Below, in pieces: positions 1 through 7,657 of a DNA stretch of 12,683 nt; the stretch's first letter is position 1, and every line of letters begins with the position of its first letter. The notes beneath the pieces are model-generated. The model worked only from the letters and a program-made list of their open reading frames with translations, did no database searches and was not told the DNA's origin. The DNA comes from an uncultured Novosphingobium sp. (GTDB lineage Bacteria; Pseudomonadota; Alphaproteobacteria; Sphingomonadales; Sphingomonadaceae), in contig CALCQB010000100.1 of NCBI GenBank assembly GCA_937897535.1, positions 1 through 12,683 on the forward strand, given 5' to 3'. The position numbers and the translations under genes were made by a program.

Positions 1-442
1 CGGGCTCGAGATCCTTGTAGTGGGTGAAGAAGTGCTCGATCTGGGCCAGCACGATCGACGGTAGGTCTTTCTGCTCGCCGATGTCCGAATAGTACGGGAA
101 GGTCGAATCGACGGGCACGCAGATCAGCTTTTCGTCGCCGCCGTGCTCGTCCTCGAGGTTGAGCACCCCGATCGGCCGGGCCCGCACCACGCAGCCGGGA
201 ATGAACGGCGAGCGCGAAATGACCAGCGCGTCGAGCGGGTCGCCGTCGTCTGACAGGGTGTGCGGGATGAAGCCGTAATTGGCCGGATAGCGCATCGGGG
301 TGTGCAGGATCCGGTCGACGAACAGCGCGCCCGATTCCTTGTCGAATTCGTACTTCACCGGTTCGCCGCCGACCGGCACTTCGATGATGACGTTGAGGCT
401 TTCGGGCGGATTGTCGCCGACGGGGATCTTTTCGATACGCAT
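1..442 (-). CDS. ppa: Inorganic pyrophosphatase, C-terminus cut by window edge
   Basis: Soluble family I inorganic pyrophosphatase, which hydrolyses PPi to two phosphates in the cytoplasm and so pulls biosynthetic reactions forward. The translation starts MRIEKIPVGDNPPES and continues with family landmarks: EVPVGGEPVKYE, the substrate-site stretch around GALFVDRILHTPMRYPANYG, the metal-binding block DGDPLDALV, and DEKLICVP. It is open to the left edge, so about 147 residues are visible of an expected 170-180. I chose the ATG at 442 because it matches the usual N-terminus of alphaproteobacterial homologues. An in-frame ATG at 457 would add five residues and cannot be excluded, since neither has a strong Shine-Dalgarno sequence. 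It lies 67 nt downstream of the DUF1345 gene on the same strand and may be read through from it. Family assignment is very secure. Confidence 0.96.
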   Translation of the reverse strand, partial: MRIEKIPVGDNPPESLNVIIEVPVGGEPVKYEFDKESGALFVDRILHTPMRYPANYGFIPHTLSDDGDPLDALVISRSPFIPGCVVRARPIGVLNLEDEHGGDEKLICVPVDSTFPYYSDIGEQKDLPSIVLAQIEHFFTHYKDLEP

Positions 443-509
443 GATGCCGAGGCCCATAGCCCGGTCCATGCTGCATCGCAACACTGTCCATGTCCGGACG
501 GGCGGGGAA

Positions 510-1166
510 TCAGCCCAGCGCGTTGATTGTGAAGGCGATCACCCCGATGTTGAACACGAACGCGGTCAGGCTGTGCAGCAGCGCCAGCCGCCGCACTTCG
601 GGCGCGGTGATCTGCACGTCGGAAGTCTGGAAGGTCATGCCCAGCGTGAAGGCGAAATAGGCGAAATCGCGGTAGTCGGGCGCGGTCGTGCCGGGAAACT
701 CGATCCCGCCGCGATGCCGCCCCTTGTTGCCGTCGCCGATGTAGAACGAGTGCGCATAGTGCAGCCCATAGACCGCATTGGCGAACAGCCACGCCAAAGC
801 CAGGGTGATCAACAATTTGGCCATGGCGGCATGGGCACCGGCCCGCGCCGCTTGCAGTTCGCCTGAAATCGCGGCCATGACCACCGCTGCCAGGACGGTT
901 GAGAGTAACAGCACAAGCGTGCGGTTGGCGTCGTTCTGATCGGCATGCCGGCGCATTTCGGCGACGCTGAAATCGCGCAGCAGCGGCAGCAGCGACAGCA
1001 GGAACACCGCGGCCGCCAGATCGAAACCCATCGCCAGGGCGTCCTGCCACGAGGAACCCGGATCGATCAGCCGCCAGGCCAGGAAGCCCAGCGGCAGCAG
1101 CGCGACAAAGGCGACAAAGCGGGTCGGGGCGATCCGGTTGCCGATCGTGGTGCCCGTACCCGCCAT
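510..1166 (-). CDS. DUF1345 family integral membrane protein
   Basis: A 218-residue hydrophobic protein of the DUF1345 family, of unknown function, expected in the inner membrane. About five to six membrane segments can be seen: near residues 17-34, 43-63, 82-103, 115-138, roughly 165-180, and 192-216. The DUF1345 signature is the central YGLHYAHSFY motif followed by PDYRDFAYFAFTLGMTFQTS, and both are present. The ATG at 1166 is preceded by AGGGA at Shine-Dalgarno distance and lies 4 nt after the stop of the M61 peptidase gene. This start is preferred over an upstream ATG that would extend into that gene. Close spacing implies co-transcription with the peptidase, but no functional link is known. 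Family call is from the motifs; role is unknown. Confidence 0.85.
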   Translation of the reverse strand: MAGTGTTIGNRIAPTRFVAFVALLPLGFLAWRLIDPGSSWQDALAMGFDLAAAVFLLSLLPLLRDFSVAEMRRHADQNDANRTLVLLLSTVLAAVVMAAISGELQAARAGAHAAMAKLLITLALAWLFANAVYGLHYAHSFYIGDGNKGRHRGGIEFPGTTAPDYRDFAYFAFTLGMTFQTSDVQITAPEVRRLALLHSLTAFVFNIGVIAFTINALG

Positions 1167-1170
1167 AGTG

Positions 1171-3126
1171 CTATTTCCCTGTCGCCGGGGCCGTAAACCG
1201 GCGGGGTGCCAGCAGCCGATCGAGCCCGGTCGGGGCATTACCCGGTGCAGCGCGTTCGAGCCAGGGCCAGCGCAGCCCGCCCTTGTAGTCGATCGCGACG
1301 GTCTGGAACCGGGTGCCGCGCTGGATCAGCAGTTCGAGCGGCGCACCGGTCTTGGCGGCGGTGATCGCGTCCTTGATTCCGTCGGCGTCATACGCGGTGC
1401 CGTTGACGGCGACGATCTTGGCCCCTGGCACCACCCCGGCGTTGAAGGCTGGGCTATCCCACTGGGTGGCGACGACCTTGTTGTCCTTGTCGATGGTGAT
1501 CCCGATCGAATAGGCCAGGTTCAATTGCTTGGCATCGGTCATCCGGGCCTTGTCGAACGGGTTGGGCTCGTCGCGCCAGGCCAGCCGGTAACCGCCCTTT
1601 TCGATCCCGATCAGCGGCGCGGGCTGGCCCGGCGTGTTGATCCGGGTCTGGATGAAGCCAGCCCAGTCATAGGGCACGACCGCGTTGAGCCTCGCCACGA
1701 TCTCGTCCACCTCGAACGGCAGCTGGCCATAGTCGCCATCGTTCATCCCGAAGAATGATCGCGCGAAATCGTCGATGCTGCGCATCCCGCCGCTGAGCTC
1801 GCGAATGATCTGGTCGATCTCCAGCCAGATCAGCGCGCCTTCGGTGTAATAGTCCTCGCTGCGCGACATCGAAGGGAACGGCTTGGCCTTGCGCGCGGCG
1901 AACACCGGATCGTGGCCGGTATCCTCGACCGAGCGCCAGCGCCGCCCCGGCTGGGTCGCGAAGTTCCCGGCCCAGCTCGCCAGCATCCCCAGCACCATGT
2001 CCTTGCCCTGCAGGCCCGAACGCGCGCCCAGCACGGTGCCCCAGAACTGGTCCTGCCCTTCATAGGTCCACAGCAGGTCGTCCTGCATCGGCTGGCGATA
2101 GTCCGGGGTCCACAACCGCGCCGGGCGGCGGTACTTGCCCGACCACGAGTGCGAATACTCGTGCGGCAGCAGGTTGCGGTCGAACTCGTACTTGTCCCAT
2201 TCGAGAAACGCCCCGGGCTCGAGCTGGTTCTCGCTCGAGCGGTGATGCTCCAGCCCGATCCCGCCCATCCGGTCGGTCAAGGCCAGCAGGAATTCGTAGC
2301 GGTCGAAATGGTTCGCGCCGAAGGCCAGCCGCGCTTCGCTGACCAGATTGCGGTGCAGCGCGATCTGCTCGGGCTTGGCATTCAATTGCTCGGGCTTGTC
2401 GGCCACGACATTGAGTGTGACGTTCTGGCCAAGGTCCCATTTGCGGAAATACTTGCCGGCAAAGATCGGCGAATCGACCAGCACTTCATAGCTGGTTTCG
2501 GCCCACGACAGCTGGTTGCCCTGCTGCCTCGCCCCGTCGAGCGCAGCGGCGGCGGTCCATCCCGCGGGCAGCGTCACGCTCGGCACTACCCGGATCCGCC
2601 GCACGTAATATCCGGCGGGGTAAAGGCTCATCTTCTCCCACTGCAGGTTGAGCATTTCCTGGGTCATGGTGATGCGGCCCTCGCTGGCTTGCAGCGGGCT
2701 GGTGTGGATGAATTTGGCCACCACCTCTTTCGCGCCGGCGGGCACGTCGACGTGGAAGGCATAGACTTCGACCGGATCGCGCTTCCAGGTCAGCTTCTGG
2801 GATCCTGCAAAGAACTGCAGGTCGACCAGTTCGGCCAGCGGCCCGCGCGGGCCGTGGTTGCCGGGCAGCCACTGCGGCAGCAGCAGCGTCAGCCGCGTCG
2901 TTCCCGGAGCGACCGGAACCGTCTGGGTCACCCGGTAGACCCCGCGGTTCACATCGGTCGCGTCGATATCGAGCCGCATCGCCCCGCCCGGATAGGGGCG
3001 ATCGGCGGCGGCCGGCACATTCTGTGAGAGCGGCACCGCCGTGGGCGCGGACAAGGTGGCGGAAACGGCCGGCCCGCCTAGGGCGAGCGCGGCGACGGCA
3101 AGTGCGATCCCGGTCGTTTTGTTCAT
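1171..3126 (-). CDS. M61 family metallopeptidase with C-terminal PDZ domain
   Basis: A 651-residue exported zinc peptidase of MEROPS family M61 (glycyl aminopeptidase type, a family first characterised in a Sphingomonas species). A Sec signal peptide is visible (MNKTTG, a hydrophobic run, then a likely cleavage after AVSA near residue 23), so it should act in the periplasm. The zinc site is HEYSH at 322-326 (ligands H322 and H326, catalytic E323) with the third ligand E356 in WTYEG. The spacing of 30 residues after H326 fits my recollection of M61 members. Order: N-terminal beta domain (about 40-230), catalytic domain (about 270-500), PDZ domain (about 535-615, with the GVVPGAKIVAVNG core). 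The ATG at 3126 was chosen because it begins the signal peptide. A start at 3327 would translate the palindromic element as protein. Substrate is unknown; it is probably peptides with small N-terminal residues. Confidence 0.93.
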   Translation of the reverse strand: MNKTTGIALAVAALALGGPAVSATLSAPTAVPLSQNVPAAADRPYPGGAMRLDIDATDVNRGVYRVTQTVPVAPGTTRLTLLLPQWLPGNHGPRGPLAELVDLQFFAGSQKLTWKRDPVEVYAFHVDVPAGAKEVVAKFIHTSPLQASEGRITMTQEMLNLQWEKMSLYPAGYYVRRIRVVPSVTLPAGWTAAAALDGARQQGNQLSWAETSYEVLVDSPIFAGKYFRKWDLGQNVTLNVVADKPEQLNAKPEQIALHRNLVSEARLAFGANHFDRYEFLLALTDRMGGIGLEHHRSSENQLEPGAFLEWDKYEFDRNLLPHEYSHSWSGKYRRPARLWTPDYRQPMQDDLLWTYEGQDQFWGTVLGARSGLQGKDMVLGMLASWAGNFATQPGRRWRSVEDTGHDPVFAARKAKPFPSMSRSEDYYTEGALIWLEIDQIIRELSGGMRSIDDFARSFFGMNDGDYGQLPFEVDEIVARLNAVVPYDWAGFIQTRINTPGQPAPLIGIEKGGYRLAWRDEPNPFDKARMTDAKQLNLAYSIGITIDKDNKVVATQWDSPAFNAGVVPGAKIVAVNGTAYDADGIKDAITAAKTGAPLELLIQRGTRFQTVAIDYKGGLRWPWLERAAPGNAPTGLDRLLAPRRFTAPATGK

Positions 3127-3329
3127 GGGCCAAGTTTGTGCCGCGAAATTTTCGTGCGTGCAACGGCAATTCCCACTCCCCATCGGGGAGGGGTAGCGAG
3201 ACTTGGCGGCTCTGCCGTCTAGTCGCAGCGGGGTGGGGGCTTCAAGGCTAGCGTCGAGCCCCCACCCCAACCCCTCCCCGATGGGGAGGGGCTTTCCGTT
3301 GGGCCAAACCAAGGCTAAGCGCGGCACTT
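3127..3329. promoter_or_regulatory. Divergent intergenic region between M61 peptidase and hisS
   Basis: About 200 bp separates two divergently read genes and must hold, or be close to, both promoters. I cannot place a convincing -35/-10 pair for either gene. The 50 bp next to the peptidase start is relatively AT-rich and includes a small inverted repeat, CGAAA-T-TTTCG, at 3144-3154. The rest is taken up by the palindromic element described separately. Neither gene has a strong Shine-Dalgarno sequence here. Confidence 0.5.
3176..3291. repeat. REP/MITE-like palindromic element with 18-bp terminal inverted repeats
   Basis: The left end CTCCCCATCGGGGAGGGG (3176-3193) is repeated as a perfect reverse complement at 3271-3288. 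Each end is also a hairpin by itself: CTCCCC-ATC-GGGGAG at 3176-3190 on the left, and a 9-bp stem CCCCTCCCC-GAT-GGGGAGGGG at 3271-3291 on the right. Nested inside is another perfect 12-bp stem, GGGGTGGGGGCT (3230-3241) with AGCCCCCACCCC (3257-3268), around a 15-nt loop. CGGC-TCT-GCCG at 3207-3217 adds a further small hairpin. There is no coding capacity. Dispersed GC-rich palindromes of this style are common between genes in sphingomonads, so this is probably a non-autonomous repeat, but copy number cannot be judged from one window. Confidence 0.85.
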
Positions 3330-4652
3330 ATGAGCAACACCCCGCAAGCAATCCGTGGCACCCAGGACATTTTCGGCGCCGAGGCCGAGGCCTTCGCGCA
3401 CGTCGTCGAGACGTTCGAGCGGGTCCGCAAGCTCTACCGGTTCCGCCGGATCGAAATGCCGGTGTTCGAAAAGACCGAGGTGTTCAGCCGCTCGATCGGC
3501 GAGACCACCGATGTGGTCTCGAAGGAGATGTACAGCTTCGAGGATCGCGGCGGCGAATCGCTGACCCTGCGGCCCGAATTCACCGCCGGGATTGCGCGGG
3601 CCTTCATCACCAATGGCTGGCAGCAGCACGCGCCGCTCAAGGTTGCGACGCATGGGCCATTGTTTCGCTACGAACGCCCGCAGAAGGGCCGCTACCGCCA
3701 GTTCCATCAGCTCGATGCCGAGATCATCGGCGCGGGCGAGCCGCAGGCTGATGTCGAACTGCTGGTAATGGCCGATCAGCTGCTCAAAGAGCTGGGCATC
3801 GCCGACGGGGTGACGCTGATGCTCAACACGCTGGGCGATGGCGCGAGCCGCGATGCCTGGCGGGCGGCGCTGGTCGAATACTTCCGCGCGGTAAAGGGCG
3901 AATTGAGTGAGGATTCGCAGGACCGGCTGGAGCGGAACCCGCTGCGGATTCTCGACAGCAAGGACCCGCGCGACAAGGCGTTCGTGGCCGACGCCCCGAA
4001 GATCGACGATTTCCTGAGCGGCGAGGCGCAGGACTTTTTCGGCGCGGTGACCAGCGGGCTGGATGCCGCCGGAGTGGCGTGGACCCGCGCCCCGTCGTTG
4101 GTCCGGGGGTTGGACTACTACCGCCACACGGCGTTTGAATTCGTCACCGATCGGCTCGGTGCGCAAGGCACGGTGCTCGGCGGCGGGCGCTATGATGGAC
4201 TGATGGTGAGCCTCGGCGGCGCGCCGACCCCGGCGGTTGGCTGGGCTGCAGGGATTGAGCGGTTGGCGATGTTGGTTGCCGATGCGGGGACCATTCTAAG
4301 CGATAGCCCTGAATACGTGGTTACGACCGAAAATGAAGGTTTGGAACTGATTGGATGGCGTCTCGTGTCCAGCCTGAGACAGGCGGGTCGCTCTGTCGAC
4401 GCAGTTTTGACGGGTTCTGTGAAGAAGCGGTTTGCAAAATCAAATTCGCTTGAGCCAAAGGTCATACTGGCAATTCGGCCTAACAAGGACGGTCATCAAT
4501 GCGATGCGTTGATCGATTTCAAGGTGGCAAAGCCATTTCAAGACTCACACGTCGATCTCGAAATAGCATTTGAAGATGCCGCTAGAAAGTTCTCTGATAT
4601 TGAATTTGCCGAAGATTATCAGGGCTTTGATGCAAAATTGACATTTTCCTGA
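3330..4652 (+). CDS. hisS: Histidine--tRNA ligase with atypical C-terminal domain
   Basis: Class II aminoacyl-tRNA synthetase of 440 residues that charges tRNA-His in the cytoplasm. The catalytic core is canonical: IRGTQDIFG at the N-terminus, motif 2 around FRYERPQKGRYRQFHQ (112-127), HisRS signatures RGLDYYRHTAFEF (259-271) and LGGGRYDGL (283-291), and motif 3 PAVGWAAGIERLAML (301-315). The anticodon-binding domain (about 321-440) is odd. It keeps a recognisable beginning (LRQAGRSVDA, then GSVKKRFAKSN), but the rest is divergent and ends in an unusual acidic tail. Its DNA is about 46% GC by hand count (4321-4652), against about 72% in a line just upstream (4021-4080), and it uses ATA and AGA codons. 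The reading frame is intact. The start ATG at 3330 has no clear Shine-Dalgarno sequence. The stop overlaps the prfA start by 1 nt (TGATG), so it is first in a coupled operon. Confidence 0.96.
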   Translation: MSNTPQAIRGTQDIFGAEAEAFAHVVETFERVRKLYRFRRIEMPVFEKTEVFSRSIGETTDVVSKEMYSFEDRGGESLTLRPEFTAGIARAFITNGWQQHAPLKVATHGPLFRYERPQKGRYRQFHQLDAEIIGAGEPQADVELLVMADQLLKELGIADGVTLMLNTLGDGASRDAWRAALVEYFRAVKGELSEDSQDRLERNPLRILDSKDPRDKAFVADAPKIDDFLSGEAQDFFGAVTSGLDAAGVAWTRAPSLVRGLDYYRHTAFEFVTDRLGAQGTVLGGGRYDGLMVSLGGAPTPAVGWAAGIERLAMLVADAGTILSDSPEYVVTTENEGLELIGWRLVSSLRQAGRSVDAVLTGSVKKRFAKSNSLEPKVILAIRPNKDGHQCDALIDFKVAKPFQDSHVDLEIAFEDAARKFSDIEFAEDYQGFDAKLTFS

Positions 4653-5719
4653 TGTCGATAAGCGACACCCGCCTCCACCAGATCGCCAACCGCTTCGCCG
4701 AGCTCGAAGCCCGGCTCGCCTCCGGACAGCTTGAGGGCAAGGACTTCATCGCGGCCAGCCGCGACTATTCCGAGCTGGAGCCGGTCGCCAAGGCCGCCGA
4801 AGCCGTCGCCACCATGCGCGGGGAGATCGCCGCGCTGGGGGCAATGCTCGATGATCCGGAGATGCGCGCGATCGTGGCCGAGGAACTGGCCGAACTGAAC
4901 GCCGCGCTGCCCGAGGCCGAACACGCGCTCGCCATTGCGATGCTGCCGCGCGATGCCGCCGATTCGCGCTCGGCCATGCTCGAGCTGCGCGCCGGGACCG
5001 GGGGCGACGAGGCGGCGCTGTTCGCCGCCGACCTGCTGCGGATGTACGAGCGCTATGCCGCCGAGCAGGGCTGGCGGATCGAGATCGTCAGCGCCAGCGC
5101 CAGCGATGTCGGCGGCTTCAAGGAAGTGGTCGCGCAGATCAACGGCAACGGCGTGTTCGCCAAGCTCAAGTTCGAAAGCGGCGTCCACCGGGTCCAGCGG
5201 GTGCCGGTGACCGAATCCGGGGGCCGCATCCACACCTCTGCTGCGACCGTTGCGGTCCTGCCCGAGCCAGACGAGGTCGATGTCCAGATCGAGGACAAGG
5301 ACCTCAAGATCGACGTCTACCGCGCCAGCGGTGCCGGGGGACAGCACGTCAACACCACCGATTCGGCGGTGCGGATCACGCATCTGCCGACCGGCACCGT
5401 GGTGACCTGCCAGGACGGGCGCAGCCAGCACAAGAACAAGGCCCAGGCGATGCAGGTGCTGCGCGCCCGGCTGTTCGAGACGCAGCGCGAGGCCGCGCAG
5501 GGCGAGGAGGCCGCCGCGCGCAAGGCGATGGTCGGTTCGGGCGATCGCAGCGAGCGGATCCGCACCTACAACTTCCCGCAAGGGCGGGTGACCGATCACC
5601 GGATCAACCTGACGCTGCACCGGCTGCCCGAGATTCTCGAAGGGACTGGCCTTGGCGAAATGATCGATGCGCTGATTGCCGAGGACCAGGCCAAGCGGCT
5701 CGCGGCGCTCGGCGAGTGA
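4652..5719 (+). CDS. prfA: Peptide chain release factor 1
   Basis: Release factor 1, 355 residues, which ends translation at UAA and UAG codons in the ribosome. It has the universal GGQ catalytic motif at 229-231 in SGAGGQHVNTTD, whose glutamine is the target of PrmC. The stop-codon recognition tripeptide PVT at 185-187, in the RVPVTES context, is the PxT form typical of RF1 rather than the SPF of RF2. The block GSGDRSERIRTYNFPQGRVTDHR near the C-terminal third is also diagnostic. Length is close to the 360 of E. coli RF1. The ATG shares its A with the hisS stop, and the gene ends in a 4-nt overlap with prmC, so all three are probably translationally coupled. Base composition returns to the high-GC norm right from its first codons. 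Confidence 0.98.
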   Translation: MSISDTRLHQIANRFAELEARLASGQLEGKDFIAASRDYSELEPVAKAAEAVATMRGEIAALGAMLDDPEMRAIVAEELAELNAALPEAEHALAIAMLPRDAADSRSAMLELRAGTGGDEAALFAADLLRMYERYAAEQGWRIEIVSASASDVGGFKEVVAQINGNGVFAKLKFESGVHRVQRVPVTESGGRIHTSAATVAVLPEPDEVDVQIEDKDLKIDVYRASGAGGQHVNTTDSAVRITHLPTGTVVTCQDGRSQHKNKAQAMQVLRARLFETQREAAQGEEAAARKAMVGSGDRSERIRTYNFPQGRVTDHRINLTLHRLPEILEGTGLGEMIDALIAEDQAKRLAALGE

Positions 5720-6588
5720 ACCCCGTCCAGACCGTTGCCGAAGCGATTCGGGCCGCGACCGAGCTGCTCGGCGCCCGGACCGACAGCGCGCGGTTCGATG
5801 CCGAAGTGCTGATGGCCCACGCGCTGGGGGTCAGCCGTTCCGACCTGTTCCTGCGCCGGATGAGCGATCCGGCGCCACCCGGTTTTGCGGCGCTGGTCAC
5901 GCGCCGCGCGGCTGGCGAGCCGGTCGCGCATATCACCGGCCTCGGGCATTTCTGGGGGCTGGAGCTGGAAGTGACCCCCGCGGTGCTGATCCCGCGCGGC
6001 GACAGCGAGACCCTGATCGAGGCCGCGCGGACCGCGCTGTCCCAGCGCCCACCTGGCCGGATCCTCGACCTGGGCACCGGATCGGCCTGTCTGGTGCTCG
6101 CCGCGCTGAGCGAATGGCCCGAGGCGGAGGCGATCGGGGTCGATCGGTCAGACGAGGCTCTGGCCGTGGCCAGCCGCAACGCCGCGCGTTACCCTGGCAG
6201 CAGCGGCCCCGCACGGCTGCTACAGCGCGACTGGACCGGGGCGGGCTGGGCCGACGAACTTGGCCGGTTCGACCTGATCCTCGCCAACCCGCCCTATGTC
6301 GAGGATGCGGCCGAGCTCGATGCGTCGGTGCGCCACCATGAACCAGCCGGGGCCCTGTTTGCCGGGCCCGAGGGGCTGGACGATTACCGCGTGCTGATCC
6401 CGCAACTGCCCGATCTGCTGACAGAAAACGGGATTGCCCTGGTCGAGATCGGCCATACCCAGGCCAAAGCGGTCGGGGCGATTGCCACCGCAGCCGGGTT
6501 TGCCTGGACGCTGCACCGCGATCTGGCTGAGCGGTCGCGGGCGCTCGAGCTCAAGTTTTCCCTTGGCAAGGCCGGTCCGAGCGCCTAA
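5716..6588 (+). CDS. prmC: Peptide chain release factor N5-glutamine methyltransferase
   Basis: PrmC/HemK, 290 residues, which methylates the GGQ glutamine of release factors using S-adenosylmethionine. An N-terminal helical domain (about 1-85) precedes a Rossmann methyltransferase domain with motif I ILDLGTGSA (116-124) and the glutamine-methyltransferase signature NPPY (191-194). The conserved loop that usually reads LIPRP(D/E)(T/S)E is here LIPRGDSE, with Gly for Pro; this may be a lineage variant. The start is the GTG at 5716, giving the GTGA overlap with the prfA stop. A later start would remove the N-terminal domain. It sits directly behind the gene for its own substrate, a common bacterial arrangement. 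Its SAM cofactor would come from metK, encoded 2.7 kb downstream. Confidence 0.96.
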   Translation: MNPVQTVAEAIRAATELLGARTDSARFDAEVLMAHALGVSRSDLFLRRMSDPAPPGFAALVTRRAAGEPVAHITGLGHFWGLELEVTPAVLIPRGDSETLIEAARTALSQRPPGRILDLGTGSACLVLAALSEWPEAEAIGVDRSDEALAVASRNAARYPGSSGPARLLQRDWTGAGWADELGRFDLILANPPYVEDAAELDASVRHHEPAGALFAGPEGLDDYRVLIPQLPDLLTENGIALVEIGHTQAKAVGAIATAAGFAWTLHRDLAERSRALELKFSLGKAGPSA

Positions 6589-6788
6589 GCCAAAGGCAGA
6601 CCAGCGCCGGACCACTTTGCAGTTGTGTCCCGCCGGTCGTCTCCAACATGTGCGTTTCGGGTTTGGATGCAACCTCCCCCGCTAGCAGATGTCGGAACCC
6701 GGATCGCATGGCGCGACCGGGGCACAGGGTCTTGCGGCTGGATAGCCCAGCACTGCCTGGCGGGCCGCATATTTGGGAAGCATACCCC
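6589..6788 (+). promoter_or_regulatory. Leader between prmC and the DUF4167 gene
   Basis: 200 bp without a convincing gene. It may hold the end of the hisS-prfA-prmC transcript and a promoter for the next gene. I see no hairpin followed by a T-run and no good -35/-10 pair. A GGGAAG stretch at 6775-6780 lies 8 nt upstream of the TTG at 6789 and is the probable ribosome-binding site. Confidence 0.35.
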
Positions 6789-7646
6789 TTGAACAACAAC
6801 AATCGTGGTACCAACAACAACCGCAGGCGCGGTCGTGGCAATCGTCCCGGCGGAGGCAATGGCGGCCAGCAGCTCAACCGGATTGACAGCCGCGCGCGGG
6901 GCAATGCCCCGCAGCTGCTGGAGAAGTACCGCAAGCTGGCGCAGGACGCCCACCTCAACGGGGACCGGGTCCAGGCCGAGTATTATCTGCAATTTGCCGA
7001 CCACTATTTCCGGGTGCTGGCCGATCAGCGCGTCCGCCAGGACGATCAGCGCACCCGCCAGCCGGGCGAACGCTGGCAGGAAGAAGGCGGCGAAGGCGAC
7101 GACGGCGGCGATTACGCCCCGGTCAGCGACTTCCCCAGCTTCGACCAGCCGAATTTTTCCCGCCCGCAGCGCGAAGACCAGCCCCGGCCGGAACGTCAGG
7201 AACGACCCGAGCGTCAGGAACGGGCGGAGCGCCAGGAACGCCCAGCGCGTCAGGAACGGCCCGAACGTCAAGAACGACCGGAACGCCAAGACCGGTTCGA
7301 GCGCGAGCCCGAGGAAGCTGAAGCAGCCGAAGTTCCGGTCGCTGCCGAAGAAGCCGGCGAAGCCAATCCCTACGAGCCGACCGAAAATCCCTTCGTCCGC
7401 GAAAACCGCACCCGTGGCGGGCTGCGTCCGCGCCGCGAACGCGACGACCGGCGTCCGCGCCGCGACGAGGCCGACAGCGACGGTCCGGCCGGGCTTGACC
7501 CGAACTTGCTGCCGCCCGCCATTTCGGCCACCCGCGACGACGATGGCCCGGCCGAGCCCGAGGCCGAAGCCAAGCCGCGCAAGCGGGCCGTGCGGCGCAA
7601 GCCTTCGGCCGGCGATGCCGGTGAAGCGGTCGAAACGGTGAACTGA
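6789..7646 (+). CDS. DUF4167 domain protein with hexapeptide repeats
   Basis: A 285-residue protein typical of alphaproteobacteria, with no established molecular function. The N-terminus is Asn-rich then Arg/Gly-rich (NNNNRGTNNNRRRGRGNRPG), as in nucleic-acid-binding tails. It is followed by the conserved DUF4167 helix block at about 39-80, including LLEKYRKLAQDA, NGDRVQAEYYLQFADHYFRV and preceding residues. The rest is low-complexity, charged and probably disordered, with six RPERQE-type repeats at 133-168 and acidic then Arg-rich stretches. The start is inferred to be TTG at 6789: it begins the conserved Asn-rich segment and has GGGAAG at the right distance. An in-frame ATG at 6648 would add 47 residues that look non-coding. 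Position after prfA-prmC matches the usual alphaproteobacterial order. It is separated from lnt by only 11 nt. Confidence 0.88.
   Translation: MNNNNRGTNNNRRRGRGNRPGGGNGGQQLNRIDSRARGNAPQLLEKYRKLAQDAHLNGDRVQAEYYLQFADHYFRVLADQRVRQDDQRTRQPGERWQEEGGEGDDGGDYAPVSDFPSFDQPNFSRPQREDQPRPERQERPERQERAERQERPARQERPERQERPERQDRFEREPEEAEAAEVPVAAEEAGEANPYEPTENPFVRENRTRGGLRPRRERDDRRPRRDEADSDGPAGLDPNLLPPAISATRDDDGPAEPEAEAKPRKRAVRRKPSAGDAGEAVETVN
7185..7292 (+). repeat. Six tandem 18-bp units encoding RPERQE-type hexapeptides
   Basis: Within the DUF4167 gene, six in-frame 18-bp units encode RPERQE, RPERQE, RAERQE, RPARQE, RPERQE and RPERQD, followed by a partial RFERE. The units differ mostly at synonymous positions. 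Because they are multiples of 3, unit gain or loss would keep the frame. Confidence 0.95.
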
Positions 7647-7657
7647 TCGCCCGCGTA

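Noticed and set aside
3127..3327. 67-residue N-terminal extension of the M61 peptidase from an ATG at 3327
   Set aside because: It translates the palindromic element and hides the clear signal peptide starting at 3126.
4619..5620. Minus-strand 333-codon open frame opposite prfA
   Set aside because: It is the antisense of a strongly conserved prfA and its translation is Arg/Gly/Leu-rich without family motifs.
6574..6613. Possible terminator hairpin GGTCCG/CGGACC after prmC
   Set aside because: The loop is 28 nt, the stem is only 6 bp and starts inside the coding sequence, and no T-run follows.
7185..7292. CRISPR-like regular repeat
   Set aside because: There are no spacers: the 18-bp units are contiguous, degenerate at synonymous sites, and encode a peptide repeat.
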